DNA from: Rhododendron vialii
Taxonomy: Eukaryota; Streptophyta; Magnoliopsida; Ericales; Ericaceae
Direction of reading: 5' to 3'
NCBI RefSeq assembly: GCF_030253575.1
Contig: NC_080557.1
Span: 45,522,501-45,586,500 of the forward strand
Length of the DNA: 64,000 nucleotides
Shown here piece after piece: positions 50,639 to 62,457 of the stretch; position 1 is the stretch's first letter, and the number at the start of each line of letters is the position of its first letter. A program made the position numbers and the translations under genes. Under the pieces are notes generated by a model. That model was not told the DNA's origin, did not search any database, and saw only the letters and a list, made by a program, of their open reading frames with translations.

Positions 50639-51386
50639 TTTGTGAGTAGTCGAGCAGATGATTTTTTTTTTTTCTTTTTTTTGTTACCAGAATTAGGTGA
50701 ATTTTCTTCCTAAAGTTCAAAGAAAATTTGTTCTTTATGATTTGTAGAAAAGTAAATTCACAAGCCCCTAAGACTTAGGGGCGATACTGGATTTAGTGCA
50801 GCTACACAACCGTTAAGCCAATAATCTGTTTCAGGTTCATTCCTGCCTAGAACCTGAAACAGATTTACATCGCTCTGAGAAAAAGAAGAAAACAGAAAGA
50901 AATTCTTCCAAGTGCAACACACAAATTTTAGGATTCTGTAAACACATAAATTGAAGCTTGTTAAGGTAACCAGGAAAAAGAGATACTACTTGGTAATTGG
51001 TAGAACAAACAAGAAGCAAAGCTCTCATTCTTTTGATCGGAAATTGACAGTTCCTACCCCATGATCCAATACGTAGAACACATATAAGAAGAAAAGTTCA
51101 TTCATTCAAGCCATTTTCGATCGAAAGCCATGCTTCCACCGTCAGATAGTACTGAAAGAACAAAACAAGGTTCGAATGCAATCGACGTTGTCAATGAAAT
51201 TCCACGAGTCCAATATACACTTTCATTTAGCAGATACATAAGTATCTCTTCTGGACCGCAACAACGAATTGATCTCACTGGAAAAGAATTTCACTTCTTA
51301 AAGAGAGAAATATTCCATATTCTTGTTATGAAGCCCCAAGGACACCAAAGAAAGCCAATCTTCAAAGAATGAGAAGATCAAGGCTT
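50639..51386. other. Spacer between LPA1-like promoter and GRXS12 3' end
   Basis: No gene is supported. A small hairpin (caggttcattcctgcctagaacctg) sits near 50835-50860. The right end probably includes the GRXS12 3'UTR. Confidence 0.4.
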
Positions 51387-54300
51387 TTAGCTTTCTGTTT
51401 TGCTGGCACCAGCTTCTGACAGCAAAGATTCAAGCTCCCCTTTTCTATATAGCTTAACAGTGTCTGTAAGCAAAAAGCAAGAACAATAAGAGCAAAATTT
51501 ACATTTCCGTTCTAGTAACATAAATGGCCACAATCTTCGAGAAACGAACGAGGCACTTGCGATAGAAGAAAGTATAAGGCCAGGAAGGTCAAGCTTCTCA
51601 GTATTATACTTTATTCCAATCTATAATTCAAAACGAAAAGAAAGCATAAAGGATTTGAGAGGAGAAATTAAGAATCATCACTGACGGGCAAACCAATTAA
51701 CTTGATCTTGAGGTATTATGCATATTAACCATTTGTCATATATTTACAATCCAACTCCTCAATAAACCTCAACAAATTCAAGGACATTGGATAAAAAAAG
51801 GTTGACCGGGCGTATTTACGCTAAAAGAAAAAAAAACAAGTTTACCTGTACAACCGCCAATGTGTTTTCCCCCTGGTCATGGAAAAGACAAAAAATACTT
51901 CAGCCATCATTTCCTTGAATAACCAAGTTAAACCAACAAAAAAAATACTTCTGATGAAGAATATATGCACTTCTTTCTGCAGAATAGATATGACCTTAGA
52001 ACTTAAACAATGAACAAAGTAACCAACACACTAAAATCCATAGTAATGGGACAACTTGAACAGCTCGCATAAGAAACACGAAAAGCAATGAGATCCAAAA
52101 GAATGTGGGATTGACCCTCACAACAATATCAGCTTATCCCCCTATTGCTATCATATGAGAAAGGTTCATGGATCTCCAAAAATGTATTGCTTTGGAGGCC
52201 ACTCAACTCTATCCATCCAAAGAACACAAAGACAGTTATTTTCGAGTCTTTCTAATGCCACCAGTTTCCAATTGACTCGGTTTTAAAAATCAACTAGTCC
52301 TTTCCAACTAAGCAGGGAAAAATTGAACAAACTCCTCTAAAAAGCAGCTGCAAGAGCACGTTTCCAACAAAATACTTCAGCAGTCAGCACCCTTTTAACC
52401 CCGGGAAGTCACGAGAGGAGAAGGGAAGTCCTTGGCCAAAAAAAGAGCAAGTCATTTGGTAGGACTCAACTAATATCCCATTCCAAAACAATTTCCCATT
52501 AACAAGTAGTTAAGTAAAGTACGAATGCCTAAATAGGTGATCCACTTGGTCACCATAAACAGCTTGGAATCAGCTTTTATACTTGCAATCTCTAGCCAAA
52601 GGGTCAGAGGTACTTGATTCCTCAAGATAAAAATATTGAAAAAAATCAAATGAGAATTATCCTTGTTCAATAAACCATTAAGTGATAACACGTGAAAGAA
52701 GAGATTAGCAGGAAAAAGGGAGCTGTGGGATCCTTTGCCCAATCAGCCATCCCCTTCCAGCGAAGGTGGGACATCTCAAAAGTCAAATCCGCTTAGTAAT
52801 GTCAAGCAACACCAGTTCCCCACACTTTACAGTTAACTGAAGTTACTGAACTAAGTATTTATCATTCAAAAAGCCCTTCTTACCAATAAAAACGTTTGGG
52901 ACAGTATGTTGTCCTGTTAGCCTTTCTAGAACCTTCTGCAGTTGTGGTCCTTGGGGACCTGAAATTGAGAAGAAAGAAAGCATCAGCATTAAGCAAGACT
53001 ATACAATAAGGATATGCAATGCTTACTTCAATCCTATTTTCATCAAATGGGAAAGAACATTTTGTCTGTTAAACTTGAAAGATAAGAAGCTGTCCCCAAT
53101 CCGTCTACAAATAACGAAAAAAGGAAGCTGTCCCGAGAGTCAATGACGAAATTGATAACAGCTCGTCAAAGGAAGGTAACGAGTATTTGATGAACAAATA
53201 TGTCTTCTTCTATCTTAGCGAGAAGGTCTGTACTTAATTGTAGTTTAGACGCACATACCAGATAGGCGAGCAAGCCATTACTCAAAGGACCTATATGGTC
53301 TGTGACATCATCACTCGAAAATGTAATTCACCACCCACATTATGTCTTTGTTGTGCACATTTACATATATGAAAATACCTACTACCTCCATTGGATTATT
53401 TTTGCAATACCACATTGCACGATAAGTGGCTTCATCTAATGTATGACAACTATACAACGAGTCTTAACTGTTGTGGATTAAATACACATCAGAGGTTCAT
53501 GTATTATATATGATCTATGTCATAAAAGATTTGATGCTATCTATACAACGAGTCTTAACTGCTGTGGATTAAATACACATCAGAGGTTCATGTATTATAC
53601 TCCCTCCGTCCCAAAATATTTGTCCGGTCCACAAAACGGGGTGTTAAAAATAATACAATTTTTGCAAGAAAAAATCAAAAGTTTTTTAACAACTTACTAG
53701 ATATCAATGAGTATTTTTAATTTGTGAAAAAAGTTTGAATTTTTTTTTGAAAAAATTGCATTATTTTTATCACTCCGTTTTGCGGACCGGACAATCATTT
53801 TGGGACGGAGGGAGTATATGATCTATGCAATAAAAGATTTGATGCTATAATATAACGGCTTATGTATGGCGTTGTCTACAAATGAGTTGTGAGTGAAACC
53901 AGCTGCAACTAATACTCCCTCATATTTTCCACATTCATACAAAAGGAACGGTAATAGCAAAGAAGCTAACAAAGCCCTACAACTATCTCAAGGCTAGTGT
54001 TTCTCGCTTTTCTTCTACTTTGGCTCCATACAAACATCCATGCTTCAGTAGTCAAGAAGGCTGCGAGTGTCCGAGGTTGACTTGAAAGCTTGACCAAACC
54101 AATGGGAAAACTTGGCTTACCTATTTAAACATAGAGCTGGAGAGAGTAAAAAGCTCCAAACCCGGAATAAGGATGGGTTGACCATTGACTACTTGATCGA
54201 GACTAGAGAGTATGCAACACAACAGATATCAACCTGATATGCAATTTACGTATAAGGTTAGGAACAAGTTCCACTTGATAGAAGACTTCCTTGCACCCTT

Positions 54301-55463
54301 TCACAACTTTTAGAAGAATCGACAATTAACTGCAAACTAACAGTTGAGTGACATAATAATCTCATAATCCTGTGCACTAAACTTGAGTTGGTCAGACTGA
54401 GACAGCATATTTCTCTGACATAACTAGTATAAGCAGGGTTTTCCAGATGAAATTGAATAGTTGACATTAAGTAGAAGTTGCTCCGGATGCCTACATATTA
54501 CCGGCATACTACATGTTTTGTCACTGGTCACTAGACTCACTACCTCCATATGTACGACTAAAGATCAACCGCGCCATATTATCTTTCGTATTTACCTGTC
54601 GGAATGCTTCTGGATCTCTCAGTACAGTGAGTTGTTCACTTGTCGCAAATGCTATTTCGATTCAATAACAAAGGACATTCAGAAAAAGCAATCCGCCCAC
54701 TGCAATCCGGCGTATTAACTTTGACCCAATACATCCTATAAATGGAGTCGCGTTTGCCCGACAACCTAGGCACTTGAATACCCAAAGTTGGCATCTTTCC
54801 CTATCCCCCACGTATATCAATTATCAGTTCTTTGCTTTTACAGGAATCAACATATTCAACAAACGTAGATGGCTATGAGTAACTACCCTTATGCTATATT
54901 CACACTGTATAGGAGTAATATAATTCAGTGAGTCTATTGATGGAGAAGTAGAAAGCTGGCCCGGACACCCGAGTTACCAAAAAAAAGAGTAGAAAACGCA
55001 CCTAGTTGGTCCAACTCAACAACATGTGGCTGCACACCGAGCCGTTTGAACAGTGATTTCACCTCGGACGAGTACCTTCACCGCAAATTCAATGGCTTCA
55101 TATCAAATCTTTCCAACAAAAGAATCAAACAATTCTCAACTTAATTCACGAAAAAAAAGATGGGAACCGATGGGGGACTCACGAGCACCAAGTTTTGGAG
55201 TAGACGACGACTGGGTTTTCAGTGATTGTCTTCTTGACGGTCTCTTCCAATCGAGAGCCGAAAGAAGCGGTCATGGCTCGAACCGTGATGGTTCCCGCTT
55301 TCGTTGGACCGTGGAAGGTGAATCTAGCTCTTCTGTGGATTGTAGTGCTGTGGCCCAAGTGGGTTTGGGGTGAACAAGGGGATGGTTTTAGGATTGGAGA
55401 GATGGAGTGAGTGCTGAGGGATAGGGTGCTGAAGCCTCGCGTGAGAAGACTAGACGTGCCTGC

Positions 55464-55466
<3 letters not shown>
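51387..55466 (-). CDS. GRXS12: Glutaredoxin GRXS12, chloroplastic
   Basis: Class I glutaredoxin: a glutathione-dependent thiol oxidoreductase that removes glutathione from proteins. Five exons, 55183-55466, 55002-55075, 52884-52958, 51846-51872 and 51387-51463, give 178 residues. A Ser/Thr/Arg-rich N-terminus of about 65 residues looks like a plastid transit peptide. The active site is WCSYS (Cys94), the form known from plastid GrxS12; the second active-site Cys is Ser97. Also visible: TVPNVFIGG with cis-Pro140, and GGCTD with Cys152, which binds glutathione. Exon 4 is only 27 nt and encodes the GKHIGGCT block. A (GA)n run touches the start codon. Intron 2 (about 2 kb) contains a duplicated segment with a Stowaway MITE. 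In Arabidopsis the nearest gene is GRXC5 (WCSYC), from memory. Confidence 0.95.
53450..53848. repeat. 91-bp tandem duplication, second copy split by a MITE
   Basis: Copy 1 is 53450-53540. Copy 2 is 53541-53599 plus 53817-53848, also 91 bp once the MITE and the extra TA are removed. Copies share acgagtcttaactg, ggattaaatacacatcagag and aaaagatttgatgctat. Confidence 0.9.
53600..53814. mobile_element. Stowaway MITE in GRXS12 intron 2
   Basis: A 215-bp element with perfect inverted ends ctccctccgtccc and gggacggagggag and TA on both sides (53598-53599, 53815-53816). The arms continue with caaaatga/atttgtccggtcc-type words. Confidence 0.92.

Positions 55467-55503
<37 letters not shown>
55467..55503 (-). 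repeat. (GA)n tract touching the GRXS12 start codon
   Basis: About 18 GA dinucleotides on the coding strand end directly before the ATG at 55466, so the tract forms the end of the 5' leader. Could influence translation or transcription (GAGA type); inference. Confidence 0.85.
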
Positions 55504-55506
<3 letters not shown>

Positions 55507-57560
55507 CTCTGCCCTGTATTTAGAGGAGTTTTAAATTTACAACCTTCTTCCTCCGCTAATCGTATTTGCTTGTTGCCCCCTTCGCCGAAAATCTTTTTTT
55601 TTTTCAGGATTTTTAAATTTTGAATTCTAATTATTATTCTATTTTTCTCAAATTATTATTTTTATTTCTCTTTTTATCTATTTTTTTTCAATCATTACTC
55701 TACACTCATTACCTATAAATCGAATCCAAAATTCCAAAATATTGGTTTTTCGTAGCAACCTTTAGGAACACAACTTTAAAAATAACTCCGAGACTTGGAA
55801 TCGGTCTAAGGCCACATACATCAGAAGATTCTGAATATATCCGAGTCCGAGGTGTATTTGGAAATTCTGTTCCTTGTTTTTTTAGTATTTAAAATTTTAG
55901 GGTTTGTTTGAACCTGGAAAAAAAAAAGAAAAGAAAAAGAAAGGAAGGAAGGAAAAATTAGTTTGAAAGAAAATAATGAAACAAAGAATCAAGCACAGTT
56001 CATTTTTTTCCCCATATTTTCTTCAAAGTTTCATTTTTTTTTTCCTCTTTTTCCCCAAAGATCCAAATAGGCCGTTTGTTTACTTAGTTTCTTAACTTTG
56101 GCTTTTGAAATTTTTTCCATTCGCAACTGATTTTTTCCTGTCCCTCTTTGGAAATATACAAGATTATGCAAAAAAAAAAAATCCGTTCGTAACTGATTTT
56201 TTCCTGTCCCCAAAGTTCCAAATAGGCCGTTTGTTTACTTATTTGCTCAAAAGTGGATATTTTTCAAAATATTTGAGTAATTGAGTAAAAGTTAATATTT
56301 TTGGATTTTTCAATTTCTCTCGTCGAGACGAATCAATAATTCATATAAATTTGGCGCCAAACTAACAAACGCAAAAATATATATTAAATATTTTGAGAAA
56401 TATCCACTTTTCAACTAAAAAAGTCAAAAAAGTTGAGGGTTTTTTTTTTTTTTTTTGCATAATCTCGTATATTTCCAAAAATACTTGGGTAAAAGTAAAA
56501 AAAAATTTACTTTTCCGATTGTCTCATCGAGATTAATCAATAATTCACACAAAAATTTAGCACAAAACTAACAACACGAATAAAAAATTTGAGTAAAAAC
56601 AAAAAGTGCTACAACTTTTGCTGAGCGGAACACCACCATGATCAGCTTTTGGATTTAAGAACTTGAACTAGTTGTTGTTCTTGTTGTGTGTTTCTCCAAA
56701 TTTTATCTTTTGACTGAACTATTTTTGTTTTCATGAGTCGTAAAGCCAAGGGTTCACCCAGAAAGCCAACATTGCATTTTATATTCTCTCTCTTATTTTT
56801 AAGAACAAGATTTGGGCCAAAGAAACAGTCTTGAGTTTTCTTTTTTGTGACCGATCCAGCCGGAAAAACTCTTTGTCCCCTTCTTAATGGTAGAAACCAA
56901 TGAAATAAGTACGTCGAAATAAATTCTACACGATATGAATTTGGGGAAAAAGTTGAGTTTATAGAACTTTTTGGAGTTGTGAACAGGAAAATTAAGAAGG
57001 AAAATTTAGTTACTAGATTTAGGAAAGTTAAGAATCCAAGGCTATGTATAAAGTAAGCAAGATTAAAAGGAACGTAGACAAACAAAGCAGCCTAAAAGAA
57101 CACTGAAAAAATGCTTAACAAGCTGCAATGGTAGCCTTAAAAAAGATTCAGATTTGGGGGGCTTTTGTAGAATATGAAACACTCCTGATAAAAGGGAAGG
57201 AACACTGTAGTTCCTATTTGTCGATACTGGCATTCTAAACATTCTGGTGCGGCTCTTATTTTACTTCTTTTTTTTTTTGTTTCCCCCCTTCGGTAAGTCG
57301 ATGCAGCTCTTTGGATTTGCATACTATTTGTGTTGTAGATTTGATTTGGTTATGTGAAACTTAAGAAGTTATCCACCTTCGTGAACGGGTGAACTACCAG
57401 ATGTCATGCATCCATAGTTTCATTGTAATAATCCGGTCACTTGTCAGGTTTGCTGGCTTGATGCTTTGACTCATACTGGATTTTTTTCCTTTGGTTTATC
57501 ACTATCTGCAGACCCATCTCATGGGCACCGAAGAGGTTCTTACTGACAAGGATTTTGTAC
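55504..57560. other. Gene-poor AT-rich spacer with diverged repeats
   Basis: No gene is supported. The word ccaaataggccgtttgttta occurs at about 56064 and 56219, and cgcaactgattttttcctgt or a near copy at 56123 and 56191. A foldback with arms aaaagtggatatttttcaaaa lies at about 56247-56425, and a related weaker copy follows to 56600. Confidence 0.5.
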
Positions 57561-57863
57561 TAAGGAGGAGGCAAAAGCAAGAAAAAAAAGGACAAAGGAA
57601 GAGCAACCGAATCGATGGGAGCCCCTTCTGCTGAACCTAGCTTCTTAGAGTGCCCAACGCCACAACAATCAAATGGATACGACTGTGGACTTTATGTAAT
57701 AGGCATTGCTCGAGCAATCTGTCAGTGGTATACAAGCAATTACATGCCCAAGGAGGATAACTGGTTCTCAGCTGTAGAAGAGCACGTCACTGTATCTTTG
57801 GAGCTGAACATGCGGACTGAGCTGAACATGTGGACTGTAGAAGAACTCAAGGCTGATTCTTGA
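57561..57863 (+). pseudogene. C-terminal fragment of a ULP1/DEN1-type cysteine protease
   Basis: The segment from 57615 encodes FLECPTPQQSNGYDCGLYVI followed by IARAICQWY and WFSAVEEHV, the C-terminal catalytic part of NEDD8/SUMO-specific C48 proteases (DEN1/NEDP1/SENP8 group). It includes the oxyanion Gln and the catalytic Cys of NGYDCG. In this frame a TAA stands at 57561-57563, only 54 nt before the Met, and the His and Asp regions are absent. An AG-type acceptor (ctatctgcag, ending 57512) precedes the segment, so it may be an old last exon. The tail has a duplicated word (ctgaacatg). Best read as a broken or captured fragment; a last exon of an unusual gene cannot be excluded. Confidence 0.65.
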
Positions 57864-59158
57864 ATTTAATGGTAGTGGTTTTTTTTTCTTAGTTCCTCAT
57901 ACAGAAGAAATAGTACTACTTTGTCCCAATGTTCAGTTTGTTTGAGAGATATAGTAATTTGTCAAACTCATTAACTAGAAATTTTTGGTGATTGATAAAT
58001 CTATGGTTTATCTTCCAGTGGAGACTAAATGGAGAGGCATTTAGTCCTGAATTCGGTACATGTTTTGGTTTGTTTGTGATCATTACATTATTAACAAAAT
58101 ACTTTTGGCTTTTTATGACATAATAAACTGGAAATGGATATGGCACAGAGGTTTGACACAGGAGTGGAAGTTGTTTATGTATTTAACGAAGGTGTTGAAA
58201 CAAGGTTTGCTACAGCAGCCAAGCCAAGAACTCGTAAAAAATTTCCACAACTCTTTTTGCTGGCCAGGGTTGAGGGTAAATTATCATATCCCATCTTTAT
58301 TCAACCCAATCGTAGTTTGCATCATCATTATTATTACAACGGATATGTAGTGTTTTCGCATATCATTTGAATCGAATCCATATCCACTACCCAACACGGT
58401 TTTTGAATAAAAATAGCCTCTTGGGTTCTGGAACATGTGGCTATTTTTGTTCAGTCACTTCAACTGAACACTTATTGAATTAGCGTTTGCCAAATTAACT
58501 TAGGACCTCTAGGAACCATGAAAAACTAATCTTATAAGGACCGTCATCACACCAAGATCAAGCCCATTATCCATAACGAAACACGCTTTGCCTTCTTTTG
58601 GCCTTATTATACAGTGCAAAACCTCAATCTGAGGACCCGTATAATTTTCTCTGGACAAAAAATGGGAGTCTTGATACTAACTTGGAAATGATTAGAAGGC
58701 ACTGTGGAATTAGATGGTTTGGATGGACGTTCGGTTAAAAGACTGCATGGGCTAGTTCTCTTGGCCAATCTAGCTGGGAAATGATACGAGCTATTCTTCA
58801 GTGTAAATCAATCTCTAAAAGGACATTAGCCACTGTTGCGCTCCGGTCTCCTCTCTCCGTTTACTTGGAAGTGCCAGGAAAGGGATTGAGACCCGTGTTT
58901 CTGATGCTTGGCACCCCAGATTTTTGCCATTGCGCAAAGGCTTTCACCCTATATATTACAGTGTCAACCTCCGTTCTGTCAAAATAAGATATGTTTTGAC
59001 AGTTTATTTTACTACTGTAGTGATAACTCAGCCCATGCCAATGACTATGGGAAATATAAGGGAGAGCATCGTATGGAAAAAATAGGAAGAACATTGAGAC
59101 AGTCAAAGTAATAGGAAGAGTCATAAAGAAATGTCCCGGTGATTCCTTCCTAATTTTT
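57864..59158. other. Gene-free spacer
   Basis: Short open frames without recognisable domains; nothing convincing seen. Confidence 0.4.
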
Positions 59159-59928
59159 TGTGTGGCCCGTGATCCTCAATCTTCTCCTCCGTTGGTGGCT
59201 TGATGGTTGAGTCTTCTCCTAGCCTGCACAGTAAGCGCACGACTAAAGACCAGACCGGGGGTTGTCCCGGCAAGGCCCTCCGGCGTGAGGATAAGTAATG
59301 TGCAGAGAGAGTAGGCCGAAGATTATGATAGTGAGTATGCAGTAGCATGTACCTGTTTAGGGTTACCATCGCTAGGTATTTATAGAGCTCCCTGACTTGA
59401 TTTCCAAGCACGGGCACGTGCCTTGTGCGGGCCAGGTGGCGTCGTCGTGACGTCACCGGATGAATCTGGTAACCGTTTTGGTGTGAGCTGGCACATTCCA
59501 CGTGCGCTCATGATTATCCTTTGGTGTAACCGCCTCAGCACGCGGGGCGACACGTGAGTGTGCAGGTGGCCGAGCCCGTAAGATCGCGGGGGTAGCCGAG
59601 CCCGAAGGGAATTCGGGCTAGGCGAACGTCGTCTGCGTAGCAGCCCCCAAATGGTGGCCGAGCCCAGTTGCTTAGCTCTGGGCCGAGCCTGAGCTTCGAG
59701 GGAGCATCGAGGGAGACATGGCCGAGCCTAAACTTCAAGGGAGCATCGTGGGAGACATGGCCGAGCCTGAGCTTCAAGGGAGCATCGAGGGAGACATGGC
59801 CGAGAGCATCGAGGGAGACATGGCCAAGCCTAAACTTCAAGGGAGCATCGAGGGAGACATGGCCGAGCCTGAGCTTCAAGGGAGCATCGTGGGAGACATG
59901 GCCGAACCAGAATATTCGGACCACTACA
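59159..59928 (-). mobile_element. Solo LTR, 770 bp
   Basis: Ends TGTGTGGCCC and CCACTACA (TG...CA with inverted TGTRGTGG-like ends), flanked by ttttt on both sides (59154-59158 and 59929-59933). A TATA-like CTATAAATACC on the minus strand at about 59376-59386 sets the orientation. GC-rich, unlike its neighbours. Six units of a 39-bp repeat fill the upstream (U3) part. No internal retrotransposon region, so a solo LTR. The flanking T runs make the target duplication less certain than a complex one would be. Confidence 0.75.
59681..59902. repeat. 39-bp tandem repeat within the solo LTR
   Basis: Six units beginning ggccgagcct and ending agggagacat; one (59799-59822) has lost 15 bp and is 24 bp. 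All lengths are multiples of three, which keeps chance frames open on both strands; these are not taken as genes. Confidence 0.9.
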
Positions 59929-59933
59929 TTTTT

Positions 59934-62345
59934 AATTTTTTGTAGTTCTAACACTATTCATTTTATGTAAGGAACTTTTAGTGCATGCTGTAGCAATAAT
60001 TTTGATGATATTGGGTTGGAACTAGTTGCTGAACTGGGTGATTGATCAGGCAGGTTTGGCAGCCAGGCAGGTTCACCAGGTTTGGTGTCAGCATTGGCAC
60101 TTGCATTCATTACTAGAGATCTGCGCAATCAAGCCACTATGATACAAAGGAATGGATCAAGATCATCCAATATGCTTAAATTACCAATCCAACTTGAGAT
60201 AATATTTTTCTTTTGTAGGGCTGCGCATTAGTGATATATACTGTGGTAGCCATCCAAGCTGCAAGTTGATATAATGTACTGAAAGTAATTCTAACAGCCA
60301 GTCCGGGGTGAGTGAACCAGTAACAAGTAGAAGCAAATGGGCCCTTTGATGGGATTGAGAAAGTAGAAAGTGAGCCTGGTTGCCAACCCATGTCTCTTGT
60401 TTTCCCTTTCTTTTTTGATGAGTCAGTTGGAATGTCCAGATGAGAAGGTGGCTATGAGGTTGCTAAAGCATTTGAGTGATCCCAGATGGAACAGGACCCA
60501 ATATGCAGCTGGTGGGTGCAATCAACTGGGAAGAAAATAGCGTTCCAGATTTGAGTGTGCGGTAGTGAAGAGGGTAGATGGGCCACCAAAATGAAAAGCC
60601 TTTTTGTAGTTTCGGGTACATGGTACAGGACACATATGGCTCGTCTCCAGACTCTGTTTGGACATACCCAGAACAATGCCCGGGGTTGTGCTGGAAATGG
60701 TTTGCTAACCTGTTGGATATCGTCGTCGTTTCTGTTTTTGGTTTTGATCTATCATAGAACATAGCAGCTTATTAGGCGAAGTGTGTTCAGGAAAACCAAT
60801 TCAAAACAAGTCACTTATCAGGAAACACCAAGGTATTAGAGTTTCTGGACATTGTTTTGTACTACAATGAAAAAGATACAAGTACAAGAACTGAAAATTT
60901 TTCGTCACTTTTTCTCACTAAAAACGATGAGAAAACGAAGGTGGAAAACGGAAAACGACTAAACTAGCATGCAAAAACTATATCAACTAGACTCGATCTT
61001 TGTGAACCTATTAGGAGTTTGCAAGTGATCAGTCCTCGTTTTTTTGGTCTTTTGATGGAACCCTTCTTTGCAGTTTTATATTTAGGCAATAGTTCTGCTA
61101 GTGTATGTGAATTCCAGCTGAATTTTTTTTGATGCTTTACAGAGAACATTTAGCTTTGCCTATCATTGAGGCCTTGTGGCTCTATCCATGTGCTAGGCAA
61201 CAGAAACTTTCACAACTATTTTGTTTACTATACTATGTAATCAGTGAAGAGTATTATGCAGCCATATGGAATTCGGCCATTGTTCAGAAGAGAGAGAAAC
61301 AAGGTAGTGAGTATGATGGAGGTGGGGCCTATCACCCTTTAAGGGGACCTACCCATCTGCCTATAGATGTTGATCAGCAAGTTGCTGATCTGATAACATT
61401 GAATTAGTGGGGGCAACTCCTTGAAAGGAAGTCCGATAGGTATGCAGGGAAAATAATGTAGGTAAGATTCTATCTATAGATTATACTCCTAGTTTCTGTT
61501 GAGGATGATGAAAATAATGTAGTAGGACAGATAAGCAGTTAATGAAGAGAGAGAACACGAAGCCCGTCATGCTCCTGGATTTGGGGGGTGACATTAGTCG
61601 TATCAGAGCCTCACCCTCGTCCAAGTGAAAGGTACGTAGAATGCATTCTGCCACCACGGACACCAGGGGAGGTTGCTGGGACTACGCAACGCCGACGTTG
61701 GGAAAGATTGTAATGCCCCAAATTTGGGGGAAGTGCGCGAGTGAGAACTACATGTCACCTTCTTAGGTATACCTTCTAAGACCAAGTGTTCAGGCCGAAA
61801 GGAGATCCATGGTCAGCTGGACCGGGCCAAGTTGTCGCAAAAAACTTGGTAGAACTATTAACGGGGAACTGAATTAACCTGAAACGTTAGAACATTCTTT
61901 GATCGATAACTCGTTTGATTCACCATGGATCTTTAATTGAGAATGAAAGATCTCGCTATCTTTTTTTATTTCTTCTACATCTATTCCTATTGCATTCTCT
62001 CTCATTTTATCACAGTTTATGCTTTGATATTTGAGAATCACCATCAATACCCGAAACCAATCTTGCCAAGCTGCGTTACTGCCTAGAATCGTAAGTGCAA
62101 CTTGAAAATTAATTGAGAGAGAGAGAGAGAGAGAGAGGAGGGGAAGATCTTTTGTCATTATAGTTGATCACCCTCAGTATACAAAATGCCCAAAACATTG
62201 GTCAAAACATGGACTTTTGTGGGGGGGAGTGCTGGTCTCTGTCCTATTTGTAGTTTGGTTCTTTCTTTGTATTTGTACATGATTGTTCTATCTTTACAAA
62301 CCAAAAAATGCCACTTTTATCTACAGTGAGAACTGAGAGGGAAAG
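59934..62345. other. Gene-free spacer downstream of YUCCA
   Basis: No coding exon or RNA gene supported. A (GA)n run lies at 62119-62138. The right end is the probable YUCCA 3'UTR. Confidence 0.4.
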
Positions 62346-62457
62346 TTAGCCTAGCTAGAAACTTGGGTGATCAGAACTGCGAAATACACCGTCGATGACA
62401 ATTAGCCTAGATAGAAACTTGGGTGATCACAACTGCGAAATACACCGTCGATGGCAA
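62346..62457. repeat. 56-bp tandem duplication spanning the YUCCA stop codon
   Basis: Copies at 62346-62401 and 62402-62457 differ at three positions. The stop codon (62427-62429) and the last codons are in the right copy; the left copy is in the 3'UTR. Confidence 0.9.

Noticed and set aside
51130..51372. 80-codon plus-strand open frame near the GRXS12 3' end
   Set aside because: No domain or composition signal; likely GRXS12 3'UTR or spacer read in reverse.
56642..57085. 147-codon minus-strand open frame
   Set aside because: Low-complexity AT-rich translation without recognisable motifs or flanking exons.
59668..59970. Open frames on both strands over the 39-bp repeat (about 100 and 139 codons)
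   Set aside because: They arise because the repeat unit is a multiple of three; no start context, family match or splice signals, and they lie inside an LTR.
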